In this document: one piece after another, positions 48,401-63,400 of the stretch
Numbering within the stretch: position 1 is the stretch's first letter
Layout of the letters: every line of letters starts with the position of its first letter
Assembly: GCA_019914995.1 (NCBI GenBank)
Contig: CM034129.1
Location: forward strand, 930,001 to 994,000
DNA length: 64,000 nt
Reading direction: 5' to 3'
Source of the DNA: Acanthochlamys bracteata
Taxonomy: Eukaryota > Streptophyta > Magnoliopsida > Pandanales > Velloziaceae
Notes under the pieces: generated by a model
What the model saw: the letters and a program-made list of their open reading frames with translations, nothing else
Told to the model about the DNA's origin: nothing
The model's database searches: none
Position numbers and translations under genes: made by a program

Positions 48401-51400
48401 GCAGAGACTGCATTTATTCACTGTTCCCTACAGTAAATTCTTTTTCTGCAATTCTTCGTGGAGTGGCGAAGGGTGTTGGTGCTCTATTATACATGGATGA
48501 GATTGCGCTTCTCCTTCAGGTGATGATTCTCACTCTAGACCTTTTGTGAGCCCTTTAATGCAACTTCCTTTTTGTAAGCCCTTTAATGCAACTTTTTTAT
48601 CTTCTTGGACTGGCTTCTATTTGTATATCTAGCTATGTACTTTGGTGTGCCTTGACACTGGCTTTTTTCATTTTGAGATGTCATTCAAACTGGAGTTTCC
48701 TGACCTGTACGCAAGAGTAGATATATTTTATGCTAAAGAGCTCATTGCACGTTTAGCAGTAAATTGTAAGAAACATAAACCTTTTTCTCTCAAGCTCTAG
48801 CCTATAAAATGGGACTCTTTAGATTTAGCTAATCTGTCTAAGGACTCTATAAATGGGCGAGTAACAGATTAAATCCTGTGCAAATATTTTTGCTTTAGTT
48901 TGATAAGCTGGTGGTTCGCGAATTAAAAAAAAAGAAAAGAAAGGCTAATTTGATTGTAGCATTATCTTTCAGTTGTTTGAGAAAAATTTAGAATTTTGGC
49001 TGCTGGTTGCTAGATAAGCAAGTTATTTCTGTTATACTATTTTATTTCTCACACTTGCAGGCAGATGTAATACTGACATGCTACTTTTTAAGAACATTTG
49101 CGCTTGTTACTATGATTGGAAGTACATTTTTATAATTTTAATTCGTGAAAGCACCAATTAATCTATTAATATGACAAGCAAATCCAATTTAATAGCTTGC
49201 TTTTGTATTATTGTAAGTATTTATGATATTCTCAAGAGATTACAACATGCTGATTGTTTCGGTTTCCATACATTTGACTATCCAATTTAATAGCTCGTAT
49301 TGTATTATTGTAAGTATTTATATTGAAGGGATATTATGTATAGCTATATCTGAAGTTGTAGGTTGAGATGAAAGATATCACTTTCCTTTATCTTCTTTCG
49401 GTTTAAAGAGTCAGTTTTAGACAGAAAAAAATTGATGTTATCTTCTTTCAGATTTTGACAGACATGACCTCAGTGACATCATCCATGGACATGGACTTTG
49501 ATTACACTTGCCTGCACTACTTCCGAGATTTTGTAAGAAATATATCAACTTCAGCTGGCATAAACATGAAGATGGGTATGCCTAGAATTACTCGAGAAGA
49601 CGGTAAACTACAGAATTCCAATGTCATAATAGATGCAGCTTTTAGTTTCGAGCACGTGAGTATTGTGTTGAATGGTCCAAGAAAGGACTGCTTATTGAAA
49701 AGTGCTGGTAGGCCTGATTTCAATACTTCAGTCCCATCTTTCCATCTTAACAGACAACCATCTCACAGGGAGAAACACATTTCCACAATGGTTTCTCTGC
49801 CAGTATGCATTGGAGTCTTTATTCAAAAATCTAAAATCCAAATATCCAGTGGAGAGTTGCCTTTCATGTTTTTGATTGATGTTTCTGGAATCAAGTCAAT
49901 TATATTCATCGATCAGAGAAACAGTATGATCATCACAGCCCTAGCTGATTTGGAAGACTTGCTTAGTCAATCACGCAATGCGTCATGCAAATTCTCTGTT
50001 GCAGATTGCTTATTTGCTGTTCATGTTGGTTCCAGAAATGACAGTTTACCTTCCTTGGATAACAAAAATGTGGTAGATGTCCAGGATTCTACAACTGCTG
50101 CGAAGGAATATCGTTCAGATGAGTTATCGGAAGAAGACATGCCTGCTTTTAATCATGTAAAAGGAATGTCTCAATCTTTTGGCATGAGCAATGGGGAGCA
50201 GTGTTGCTGCAGCTGGATTGCCATTGATCTTGTATTTGGTGAATTGTTTATGGTAGAATACTGTCCAACTAATGAGCCTACTGGAGAGTCTCGCTCTACT
50301 ATACTGAAATCGTTGATATTTGTTAGTGATCAAAAGTCTGAACTATCTTGCAATATCAAGGTATTACAGTGGCTCTACATTAAGTCACTGTACCTTTTCA
50401 TTGGTTAAATATTTTTCTATATTAATGCGAAGTCGACATATCCATGATTATTTTTTTCAGCTGGCTAATAAGGTATATGCTTATCAATATGCTTGTGGTA
50501 TTTGAGAACCACTTGCAATTTTTCTTCTGTTTAAGAGTTAGAAAGTTCACACTATATTTCTGCAGGTTAAAGTTCTAGGAATCAGGATATTAAATGTCAT
50601 ACATGGTGCAATTTTGTTAACAGGATTCTTTATTTTCTTTCTCATTTAGTGAAGCTTGATTGAACAGGGTGGTCATGTGTTTGTTGAAACATCAGCATTA
50701 GCTAAATTTGTTCACTGGACAAAGGTATATATGGAGCTGTTAACAAATGGGGTATCGAGTTTATTTTCAGATTCAGCTAGCATAACTAAGCAGCTAAATG
50801 TGTTTGAAGAGAGTGCAGTTATGGATGCTACTGACTACAGAGAAGATGGAAGAAATACTGTTGCTCCAGTGTCTGCTTTTGAGGAGAAATGGACTTTTTC
50901 TGATGGTTCTTTATGTTTATCTCAGTTTACAGTAACTCTGGCATGTATTGATGGTTCTGGTAAGTGTTTTCACCTCTCTATATGCACACTTAAATTCTAG
51001 GCAACAGGTGTTGATTACCACAATTTTTTGGCTTTTTTTTTTAAGGTGAGAGTCAAGAGCTCACTCTTCAAGCTGATAGTACCATACTGCTTACAAGCTC
51101 TGGGACAGAGCTTTCACTTCATCTTAGTCGTCTTACAGTCTTCACCAATCTCCTACATAAACATGTTTCGCGAACTGGAGATTTCTTACCCTACTTTCAT
51201 TTACATTCTTCTTCAAAACCTTCATCCAATGGTACACATGTGGCACTCTTAGATATGGAGGACTCTTTGCATTCTTCGACTTTTGGGATAGATATTGTGG
51301 AGAACAAAGGTGCTCCACAGCTTTCTTCTTCTTCTCATACTAATGATATGCTAAAACATGTTACTGCTTCTATTAATATAAAGAAGCCAATCATCAAGAG

Positions 51401-54400
51401 GGAAACATACTTATTGCATAGAAGCGACTGGGTTGGCAATGGCTCTATTTCTGGTCTTGATTTGACAATCACATTGTCTCAGATAGAGGTTAGCTTTTTC
51501 CTCTTTTTTTTTGCGAAGAGCTTTATGATCACTTAACTGATTTTAGATAGAGATACTTTCAGGTTTCTTGTTAGAGCTCTGTCTTGTTTTACTGTTTTAA
51601 AGTAAATCAAATATTTTAATGCAATTATTTATTTATTATTATTTTTAGTAATAATGTTACAATCATGTTAACTATCATTTAATGTATGTTATCAATCATT
51701 GTTAAAATGGAAACAACATATAAGTTCATGTTTTATGTTTGATCTTATTTCCATCACGTCATATCCTTCAATAGATATTTGCTTGGTGCAACCGTGTATC
51801 ATGTAGGGCTTTCTTCTTTTGTTGATTGGAAGACTCTGACTCATAGGCAGATTGCACATGTTATGCAACAGATTATTGTTGGTGACTGCTTATTGTTCTG
51901 GTAGTGGGTAAATTTTCTTATTTGTGAAATCCAGTAAATTCCATATGACATACACTGCTTATTCCAAATAAAAACTAAGTCACAAAGTCAAATGCAAAGC
52001 TTAGTTTTGATAGATTACTTTGATAGAGTCTATGACCTTCCTGTTGTCTCTCTATTGTTTCTTAATAGAAGGTCACACATGAGATATGCATGTGATCAAG
52101 TTTTTCCCGTGCTGATCATGCATCTACTGTATCTTAAAAGTTCCATGATTAGCTTTCTCGCTATATCATTTTGCTGAAAGCTTGTAGATGATGCTTTTGC
52201 TATTTCAGTTGCTGTTGGATCTGGTACTCCCTTTTTCAATGGTTCCAGGTAGTTCTAAAGAGGACCAGAAACATAATTCCAGCTCCAGGGATCTGGATCG
52301 CCCAGAAAGTTTGGAGCATTCACTTCCTGATGGTATTTAGGCCTTCAACATTTCAAGGCTGCTAGCATTTATAATACTTGAGACTAAGTTGCAACTTGTG
52401 CAGGATCTATTGTGGCACTCATGGACCTTCATCAGCACACGTATTTCGCAGTTCAATCTGTAAATGGAAAGTACCATGTAGGTGGTACACTTCATTATTC
52501 TCTTGCAGGAGAAAGAGCTCTCTTCAAGGTATGTCCTTGTCTGTTATTTGAGAGTTCCTATGGTTATTATTTAGGTCATAGTGGATTTTGGAGTCTAAAT
52601 TGCTTTCTTACGTAGGACACCTCAGTTACAATTGTAGATAGTAAGAAAATTGAATACCTAAAAATCTTTGCAGAACAAAGGTAAGAGCATATTTCCTTCG
52701 AATATAACATTCTATTACAGATTTATATGGATTTTAAACAGTATATCTAGAAAGTATGATGTATGAAATTAGTTCATTATCTAAAACATTTATCAAGAAC
52801 TTAGATGTTGCAGTACAAAACAAATTTTGTATGCTAAAGGTGATATGGCTGCATAAGCAGTTAGTGCAATTATCTCACGTTACAGTTTTCAGTAGGACAA
52901 AATTTTTTGGGGACCTGAACCAGGTTGCTGTGTCATAAAATCCTTACAATATAATCAGGTTTTGGGTTATATCTCTATGCTACCTTTGCTAATTACCTGG
53001 TTTGTTTGTTGAATTCTGCAGTTGTTGTGGTTTTATGACCAAGATATTGACTACAGTATCATAATCTAAATCTATCTGAAATATCTCCAGAAAGGATCTG
53101 GTCTCCGTTAAAATGAATGCAATTTTTATGTTTGAATGGAAGTCATTCGGATGTGCTTCTAACAATCTACTTAAGTAGCACTCATCTAATCCATTTTTGC
53201 TTTATCTTTTAGAGCTTCTAAGTCCTCTTTCTGCAATATTAACACAACTTTGAGCAGTCCCTCCTGATATGTTTTTGCAGGTGAAATATCATAGAAAATG
53301 GAGGTCACAAGTTCCATCATTTTCATTAACATCTTTGTATGCAAAGAATGGTGAAGGAATTCCTTTCCGCTTAAATTGTTCTCAGGGATCTGGATTTGTC
53401 ATGGTCTCTGCCACCGATGACAAGGATCATGCCCTCTGGCAAATGTGTCATTACGAGTATGACAAGCATGAGCATGGTGATGGTACAGATTGGAACAGTA
53501 CATACTCAAGTAAAGCTTTCCACCTTGTGAACCAAAAGAATAAGTGTTCTGTTGCTTTTGTGGATGAGCTCCCAGAGTTCGTAAAAAAGCCTGGTCATCC
53601 TTTTAAAGCAAAGGTTTTCAAAGATTTTTCTGTGCCTAGTGGTGTTGCAATGTTTGATGCTTCTAGTTCAAGAGTATGCAATGATGGCAATTCTAGCACC
53701 ACAATTCATGAGAATTTGCTTTCTCTGGATGGAGAGGGATTGGAGCCAACTGCTCGAGATGTAAATATTACTATTGATGGTGTCAGTATATCCATTCTTC
53801 ATGAAGTTTCAGATGACAATGACAAGATGCCACTTATAAAGTTTTTGGCCAGTAATGTCCATGTGGTTGGACAAATATTCACCTCTAAGTTTAGAGTCAT
53901 AAGCTCATTTAATGTTGCGGCACTTTATTTTGATGCGCAGAGGAACATCTGGTTAGTTCATGATGGATTACCCTCTACTTCCACTCTCTTATCCTGTTCT
54001 AATGCATTCTCTTTGTAACTAACATGAACCAACTATTATTCTCCTTGTAATCTGAAAATGCAGGAAAGAGATTATTTCTTCTGTTAATTCATGCTTATTT
54101 ATACGTTACCAAAGTGCACACGTAGGACCTGTTGGTTTATGCAAAAAAGTTCCTCTCCATTTCTACTTTAGGATTGGGCAGGTTAATCTCTTGTCGTATT
54201 TTCTATAGCTTGTGGTTTTATCTATCTAATACTATGACATTTATTTTTGTTAGCATCCTGGCAGGTGGATGTATCATTAACTGATGTTTCATGGGACATT
54301 CTTCTGTACCTGTCTGGGAAGTTGGATATAGCTGGGCCTTATGCTGTTCGAAAATCTGTAATATATGCTAATTGCTGCAAGGTTTACTGATCTTACCCAT

Positions 54401-57400
54401 CTCTTATCTTTTGAGGCCTCACAGTTCATTTATTTGGAGAAACCTTTTCTTGTTTACCTTTTTGAGAAATTATACAAATTACAGTTACTTCCTTGTGGAA
54501 GTTTTGATGTCATCTATACAAGGTTCTCTCTGATCTATCTTTCTACCAATTTCAACAATTTTGTGACAACTTACAGAAACCAAATAGCAAGGAACTGTGC
54601 ATTTTTTGAGCCATTGATCTTGTAACTTGCATTAAATTGAACATGAGCGTAACTGTGATTCATAAAGAGGAAGATGTGATCCAAAAGTTGCATTGAATCT
54701 TTACTTCTCTTTTTCTTTTTAGCTTCTGCTACTTGTGTCAAACTTCGGTTAAATTAGTATTAGCAATCCATACTTAAAATGAATTTTAAATTATAGGAGA
54801 TTTAGGAAAAAGGACCAGATCATATCTAGTTAATAAATCCGTAGCCTAATTCTAATTTCTTTTCTGTTTTTTATTGGTTTTTGTCATTATGGTGAAGTAA
54901 TATAGTATTCCAAATACTAAATATTGATGCAAGAAAATGGAAAGTGCTAACATGTGAATACTATTACTTGCTGTGGAGTCAATTTATTTGTGATATCTTT
55001 GTGACTGCCTTTATGAATCTATGGACTAAGTGCAGTTAAGAGTTTTCTTAAGTTCAATATGCTGTATTGAGAATTTTCTAATAGACATCTCTTTTTAGTA
55101 AAGCTGTATGTTGAATGTATACCTTGTAAGGTGATAGTGGCACATTGCAGGTACAAAATAATTCAAGTCTGAACTTATGCTGTCAATTTACACAAAATCA
55201 ATATATTAATCTTGCTGGTGGACAATCAACATATATATTCTTAAGGTACTACTCTCTTGCAAGAACTCAGCTTTTAAGATGCAATGCTACTTTCTTGCTA
55301 TAACTCAGCTTTTAGAATGCATTGCATCTGTGGTGTTTTTCGCTTTTCTTGTAAAAATCACTTCTCTTTCCAAGTGTTATTGTTTCCTTTTATCAATAGC
55401 ATGTACCTCTGCATGTCAAAGTTCATCCTGACCTTGTGTCATGGTGTTTGTGCCTAACAGTGAAAACCATTAATAGAAACACAGGCATTATCTTTACATT
55501 TAGTTAAAATGTTGTGGCTAGTCTTCAAAAGTTAGCTTCTTAGCTAAGTAGCTTTACTGAGATCTTATTTGTCGTTGTGATCTGCTGCAGTTAAAATTTT
55601 CTCTAGTTTAGTCTATAGAAACTGCTGGGTCTACTTGAAGCATCACATGTGGATGTTAATTTTGATCACTAACTATTTGACGGATGATAGCTCGTCCATC
55701 TAGTGGGATTTTAGGCTTAGTTGCTTTGGTAGTTCTTTGATAGGCAATTAACTTAGCAGATAATACTCAAAAGGTCCTTATGATGCACTCTGAAAATATC
55801 AGTCATTTTTCCCATTTCCTGTTGTGCATTTGTGTAACTGGAATTGCGGTATTGATATTAAGCAATGATTCAATTTCATGTTAAGGCATGAGGTATCAGA
55901 GATCAAAAGTGAAAACTGGTTGTCTGTCTGCCTTGTGCAAAGTGGACTTTATTCAACTTCCCCTATCATGGTCTCTCTTTCATCGTCCCAGATACTTGCA
56001 AGGAGAACTCGTGTGGTATCTCTTCAAGGTTATGGCTTGTACTTATTTGTCTAGTAGCAAAGATGTGTTTTACCAACTTTTTAAATTCAGAATCATCATT
56101 AAAATCATTTAGCCTTGCTAATTGTTCCTTCTTTCCTGACTATTTTGAACTGCTTAAACAGATTCAAGAAGCTTTCCAGGGCCTTTTATTGTGGTTGAAG
56201 TCTCCAGAAACGTTGAGGTACAAGTTATAAGATTTTCTTTAACCAGACACTTTTCTTGTGAGTGAATCAGTACTAATGACGACCACTCTCCCAACCGCCC
56301 ATTTGGGAGTGGGTGCCTTAGCTAACCAACCCTTTGGTGCTTGCATAGAAATTTCATACCGTTAAGCATGAATATCTATACTATTATATGATTTGCAGGA
56401 AGGTTTGTCTGTCATTGTATCTCCTATACTGAGGATACATAATGAGAGTGGCTTTCCCCTAGAATTACGATTTAGACGACCCCAAGAAACAGAAGCTGAT
56501 TATTTGTCTTTGTTGCTGAGGCATGGGGATGCCATTGATGATTCTACAGCATTATTCAATTCTTTAACGTTATCTGGAAGTTCAAAGAGGACGTTGATGT
56601 CGTTAAGCCTTGGTATTTTTCATCTTCTTAACATTTACTTATTCTACTTGTGCAAGTTTTCCTTCTACAAGCATTTAAGATTTGGTAGATTTGACAAATG
56701 TTTGCAACTTTCCTTTTCACCTTTTCATCTGCAATTCTCGTGACTCACTTTCAGAAAATGATACTCCTCAAATTGGAGTGATAGGATGAAAAGATCACAT
56801 TAGCTCTTTCTTCTATGGTTTAACTGGGAAATTGTCATGCCTGATCTAATGTTATATAAAGCCAATCTATTTGCAGATAAAGGTTCACGAGGGTTTCACA
56901 GTACTTGGGAATGATCTTCCTTCTCTATGATAAGTTTGTAAATTTTAAATTCAATTTTAATTCTTCAACTAGCATGTCTCCTAGATTAATTTGCCAAGTT
57001 ATTAGGTGTTGAATTTCTTGAACTTGGATGGCCATGGAGAACCCTGCTTGTCATGAGTGCTGCAATTCATACAGACAACACTAGACTGATTGTATCAACA
57101 AAGACCTGATAGCAAACATGCCTTAGTGGGCTGAACCACATCATATTCATCTTTTGTTGGAATGCTGCAAGAAGTGGCTCTTGTAGCCATGGTTGTGTAC
57201 GTAGAATGTTTGTTTGGATTGGAGATTTTTGGAGTTACTATTATTTGTGAGTCACACAAATCGTACTGTTTTTATGACGTCCTTGAACTGGACAACTCTT
57301 TTGTTTATTTACTGCTATACAACTCCTTATTGACAACGAACTTTTAACTTTGATACATTGCTGTGGCTGTGATATATATTTTGTCACAGGAAACTTTCTG

Positions 57401-60400
57401 CTTTCCATCAAACCTGAAGTTCCTGAGGATCATGAAGAATGTGTAGGGAAAGTACGGCCAATTTCAGCTAATTGGTCTGAAGATTTGAAAGGTGGAAAAG
57501 CTGTTCGTGTTGCAGGGATTTTTGACAAATTAAATTACAGGTTCAGGAAGGCATTTGGTGTCAAACCAGTGAAATCTTTCTTTAGTACTCTATCCTGTCC
57601 TATTTCCATTGAAGAACAGGAGGTCTCAAAACTACATTTTCTGATCCAGACAATCAGAAGAGATGTGCCCATAATGCAGGCTCCAAAAGTCGGGGAGACA
57701 TCTGAGTCTAACTCTTCTCCAGTTGCACTGCAAGTGCAACAAGAGATTTTTATTTATCCAACAATTCAGATCTATAATCTTCTGCAGTCGGAAGTATACA
57801 TCCTTTTGACTGAAGATAATCCAGGTAAGCTGCAAGCATTGACTTTCATTATTTTATTTCAAAAGATGTCTGTAATGGTGGATTATCATGCAGATCAACG
57901 TAAAAGAGATGCTCTTGAAAAAAGGGGGAACCACGCCCTTATATCTAGTGGATCAAGCAGTTTTCTATTTGTGAATCCTACAATGATATACTTCACAATT
58001 ACTTTGACTGCATGGAACTCCAAATGCAAGACAGTGAACACTGGTGATTGGGTTAAGAGGTTGGAAAAACAGAAGCGTGAGGTGCAATATCTTGATTTGG
58101 AGTTAAACTTTGATGGGGGAAAGTACTTTGCCTTGTTGAGACTTTCACGTGCAACTACAGGAGCTTTGGAGGTCGCATATTTAAAGTTCAATCTTTGTAT
58201 GCTTTATGTTAACCTCTATTATTTTAGATCACATTCTCCTTGCATGTGCAGGCTACTATTTTTGCATCATACACTCTTCAGAATAACACTGAATTTTCAT
58301 TGTATTGCACCAGTCGTAATTGGAGGCAAACATCCTGGTAAGAGTGGATTTCGGTGAATGCATCCATGATCTTCTTTGGGGTACTAAACAATAATCTGTG
58401 CAGGTCTGAAGTTGAGAAGCATGACAGCAAAGTGCCTCCTTTCCTTGGCTGTCTCTTATCTCCTATGTCTACTGCTTCATGGTTCCCTAGGTAACTGAAA
58501 ACTAGTTCAGTACTTCTGTTTCAGCTATAAATATTTCAGTCAAACTGATTGCTTTTATGAAATGCTGTGGTATTTCTTCTTATCAGATCCACCAAGATGC
58601 ATTTCAAATTGATGGTAGAGAGGGAACCAGAAGCTCTGTTAGATGTTAACAGTTTATCTGGCTTTACTGAAATTTGCCTGGAACATCATGATGATGCTGG
58701 TATCAACCATTTCATAAAGCTTGGGGTGTCATTGCAGCAGCTAAATGACAAGTCTACTCTTCCATCACATGTTGTCACCATCTCCTCGAGATATGTTATT
58801 TCAAATGAATCCAGAGAGTGCATCATCATTCGTCAATGTTATCTTGAGGTAGGATCTTCTTCGTGATGATTCGGTAAAATCCAGAGGTCATTATATTAAC
58901 ATGCTTTTTGCTCATGTCTCTAGGATGTCACAGATGGAGATATTCCTGTGGAGGCTGGACAACGTAAAGCACTTCTCTTTAGAAGTAAAAAAGCAAACCC
59001 AAAAAGGACTTCAAACTTTTTTGATCAGCTCCTTAAGAAACACCAGGATCCAAATGAGAATTCGTTGATATTTCTTCAAATTTGTTTAAAGGACGGTGAA
59101 TATAGCTGGTCAGGGCCAGTTTGTGTTTCTTCTCTTGGGCATTTTTTCTTGAAATTTAAGAAAAATTTGGCTCCTCCTGCTGGACAATCAAATCTATGTA
59201 CCAAAACAGGAGAAAACTCGACAAAATTTGCTGCTGTGCATATAGCTGAAGAAAATACCTCTTTAGTTTTGCATTTCCACATGCCACAGGATTCTGCTTT
59301 GCCATACCGAATAGAGAATTGCTTGCGTGGAGCATCTATTTTGTATCACCAGAAGGTTGTACCACATATTTACTCCTGTTGAGTACATGCAGTAGAATCT
59401 GACTCATATTATTCGAGAAGCATCTGTTGTTTCAATATAATTTAAGTTTTTCTAATATATGATGCCTTTTACAGGAATCAACAGAAATTGAGTTATTAAG
59501 ACCTGGTGACTCCGAAGAATATGTATGGGATGACATGACTTTACCTAATAAGATAGTTGTTCAAATTGCTGGTATGTCCTGTTTTGTAGTTTCTTTATCT
59601 TATTACAACTATTAGTTAATATTCTCTTGAAAATTTTTAGATGTTTCTGTGTTTGCCTATCCGCTGTATTGTTCTTGGCTTACACCCATTTCTACCAAAA
59701 GCTGGTATGCTACAGTTAATTTACTGCATTATTTCTTTTGGATGACAAATCAGTTGGGTAACTTTGGTTTGCTTCTATAAGAACTCTAGTGATTTTTGGC
59801 TCACTTTATTGGTGGGTTTTTGTATCATATCTGTTCTAACTTCATTTAATCCCATGGGTGCCACATACTCATATATGGGTTCAGCATATCCTTCTCAATC
59901 TTCTTGCAAACTGTAATTTTTCTTGTTGGTGTATGTTTGAGATGGGGCCGGAAAAATTCCACCTGGTCAGAGAACCCAAGCCTTCTGAGCCAAGTATGGA
60001 TTTAAGAGTTTAGATGAGTCAGCCCTTGCTTAATTGTGTCCTTGAAGCTGACAATTTTCAAGTTGGATATGTTTTGGAACCTTATATTATGTGCCTTATA
60101 TATGGGTGTTTCCTTTAATAGTAGTAACTGATCTGGTTGTATCAATAATATTGTACAGCCCAAATTTCAGAGATCTTGGCTTAGCCTCTGGTTAGTTTGT
60201 TTTAAGCTGTTGTCCGATTGGTTTAAAGCCAATTTGGTTAGTTAATAATTATAGAAAGCAAGGTAATTTCATTAACCTCTGTTGATATTTTGCCAAATAC
60301 TCAAGTGGCTGTTGCCCAGGCTGTTTCGTCTGTCTTAATTGACTGACAAAGACTCTGTTCCTTATGATGATAAAACCCTTCAACAGGACTCACTATAATG

Positions 60401-63400
60401 ACTTATGAGCTTTATTTAAACAGCAAAAGCTGAAATTTGAAGGAGCTTCATGACACCCCCAACCTAAGATTAAGGTTTGGATGGGTTCACATAGTTGGTA
60501 GAGATCTACCTCTCACTCAAAGTTGTCCTTACCTTCTTTTAGTTGATGTATTTTCACGAATGCATCTCAGATACATAGTTTTCAGCTAATAATTTTATAT
60601 GATTAAATTGCAGCCATGTATTGATCTTCGTAGAGTTAGTGCTGCAGTTGTAGCTGTTCATTTTCTGAAGGATCATCTTAGTTAGACTGTGGGACACGTC
60701 CTCCTTATGCCTTAATATTCAAAAGCTTTTGGAATTAATTTGATCGCTTTTCCTGTTGCAGATTTACATCTATCTCGTGAAATTAACATTAACAAGATAC
60801 GCTCGTGGAAGCCATTTTATAAAGTCAGGCGAAATAGCAGGCTTATGTGGCACACACCCTTAAATAGTCTGGATGTTGATCAATTAGGTTTTCATGGGCC
60901 TGATGGCTTAAATTCCTCCAATGTGGGATTTGAAGTTTATGCAGATGGCCTTACTAGGGTGTTAAGAATTTGTGAGCACAATGACAGATACAAGGAAGAA
61001 AAAATGCTTCTTCCTTCTTCTAATATCCAGTTTAGGATGTCTGGTTTTGCACTACATCTGCTCGAAAAGAAAAAGCAGGTCTCTCTTTTACCATGCTTCT
61101 TTGGAATAGTAATCTGTTTTTGTTGTTCAATAACTAGGTTTTCTTTCTACCTATGACTTTTTCTTATTGCTCGCATCATGCAGCTGTTGAAGTCATATCT
61201 TCCAAGGATTTCCTAGTGTGACAATTATGTTATTTGATCAAAAGTTGAAAATAGTTACAAACGGTAAATTTTATGAGAATCTAAAGGTGATAGCTTCAGA
61301 GTCCAAGTGTCTTATCGGAACTTGCCTAAGAAATCACCAATGTGATAACTTTTGAATCTAAAGGTGATAGCTTTCAAGTCCAAGTGCCTTGTCAATACTT
61401 GCCATATAATTCATCAAGAAGGAATTAGATTTTCTGAAATATAATATGAAAAGGTGCTTTTGAAGTAAGAAATGATCTATCTCTTGTATCTGCATATCTG
61501 ACAATTGAATACTACAATTTCTATCCCAATCCTGTGCGTTCAGAAAAATGCTTATTTTAGTCACGAACTACAAAAATTCTAAAGTTCTACAGTCATATCT
61601 GTTTCTAAAAGGTAACTTGTGGTTTACTAGGAAAGTTACAAGTGGAATCTGTTTGTTTGGCCATTCTGCTGATTGTAGAAGGTAGCCCTTTGCCTGCAAT
61701 ATTTATAATTCTTTCTTACATGTTACTTATTGGTTACATCAGCATCCCTCCTGCACCACTGAGTGTCAAATTTAAGTACTTCCAGTTGTTTGTTTTAACT
61801 TAGCCACTTAATCCAGTTTGGCTCATTCAGATTTCAGAGGATTCGACTTTTTCTCTTCTTTATTCTGTCTTCTTTTCTTCCATTCTTTACAGACATTCCC
61901 AATATCACATGTGTTAGTTTTCTTTATAACTTATTTCTTTTAAATGTTGATTGCGTGTGAAGGGTGAAAATGTTGATGAATCTTCATATTATTCAACAAT
62001 AGCAGTTGCAAGACTCACAAACATTATGGTGGATTTTTTGCTTACTAATCAACATAAATATGTCTCTCTCAAAGTTCAGGTAGTTTATAGAATCTCTGAT
62101 CTTTACAATTATTTATATTATGATCTGGCTACCCTTTGAAGTAAATGGATTATATGAGATTTTCGTGTGGAAATGCAGTCGCTGGGTGTGGATGAGAAAT
62201 GGCAAGGAGCTCCATTCGCATCAATGCTCAGAAGGAGCCAACTAGAAGACGGTGGTCTAAATGAGAATGTTCTTCATACCACTTTCATTCTAAATGCATC
62301 AAAATCAGATGTTAAGCAAGTTAGATTCGCTTCCATTGTTTTGCAGGTACCTATGCCATGTAATAGTGGAATGGTATTATGCCTTATGTAATTCTTAATT
62401 ATGTACCGTTCCCATGTGTTTGGATTTACATAATGCGTTAAGGAGCAATTCACATATATCTTGTATAACTATGTACAATGCTGTGTTTCCTCCCTTGATA
62501 TCCGTCATTTGAGTTGAGTAGCTTATCTTCCACAGCCACTTGATCTAAAGGTAGATGAAGATACACTAATGAAGCTTGTCCCCTTTTGGCGATCCTCGCT
62601 GAGCAAATCTCAAACAAGTCGTCAGTTCTATTTCGAACATTTTGAGATACATCCAATAAAGGTGCTTTTCTCCCTTGTATGTTCATTACTTTGGCATGTA
62701 AGATGGCTGAAGGTGTTATTTCTTCCATGCTGTTTTTTTTTTCCTGATCTTCTTTATGTCTTTCTTAACAGATCACTGGTAGCTTCCTTCCAGGAAACCC
62801 TCATCCGGATTATAGTTCAGCACAGGAAACCTTGAGGACTCTGTTACATAGTGTCATAAAGGTGCACCAGGACCCCCTTTAACCTTATGAGCTCTCTGTT
62901 AAAGCTGCTCAGCTAAATAGTTGATATGTCATATTTCTTGTGTTACTACAGGTTCCTGCAATAAACAATACGATTGTGGAGTTGAATGGCATTCTCTTAA
63001 CCCATGCTCTCGTAACTTCAAAAGAGTTGCTTATAAAATGTGCACAGCACTATTCTTGGTAAATTCTTGATTTTCTCTAGTGCTCTTTGTATGTATTTCC
63101 TTTTTCCTTTTAGTTATTCACATTTTTATTAGAGTTGGTATGTTATTTTTCTAGGTACATCATTAGAGCTATATACATTGCAAGAGGGAGTCCTTTGCTT
63201 CCACCAGCTTTTGCTTCAATCTTTGATGACACAGCTTCATCCTCTCTCGATGTATTCTTTGATCCCTCGGATGGTTCAATAAACCTACCTGGTCTAACTT
63301 TAGGTACCATGTCCTTTTATTTTTGTGAAATCTATTAAGATTTAAGATTATGATACCAGTATCTGATGCAACTCTAAAATGTACCATTACAATTCTTTGA

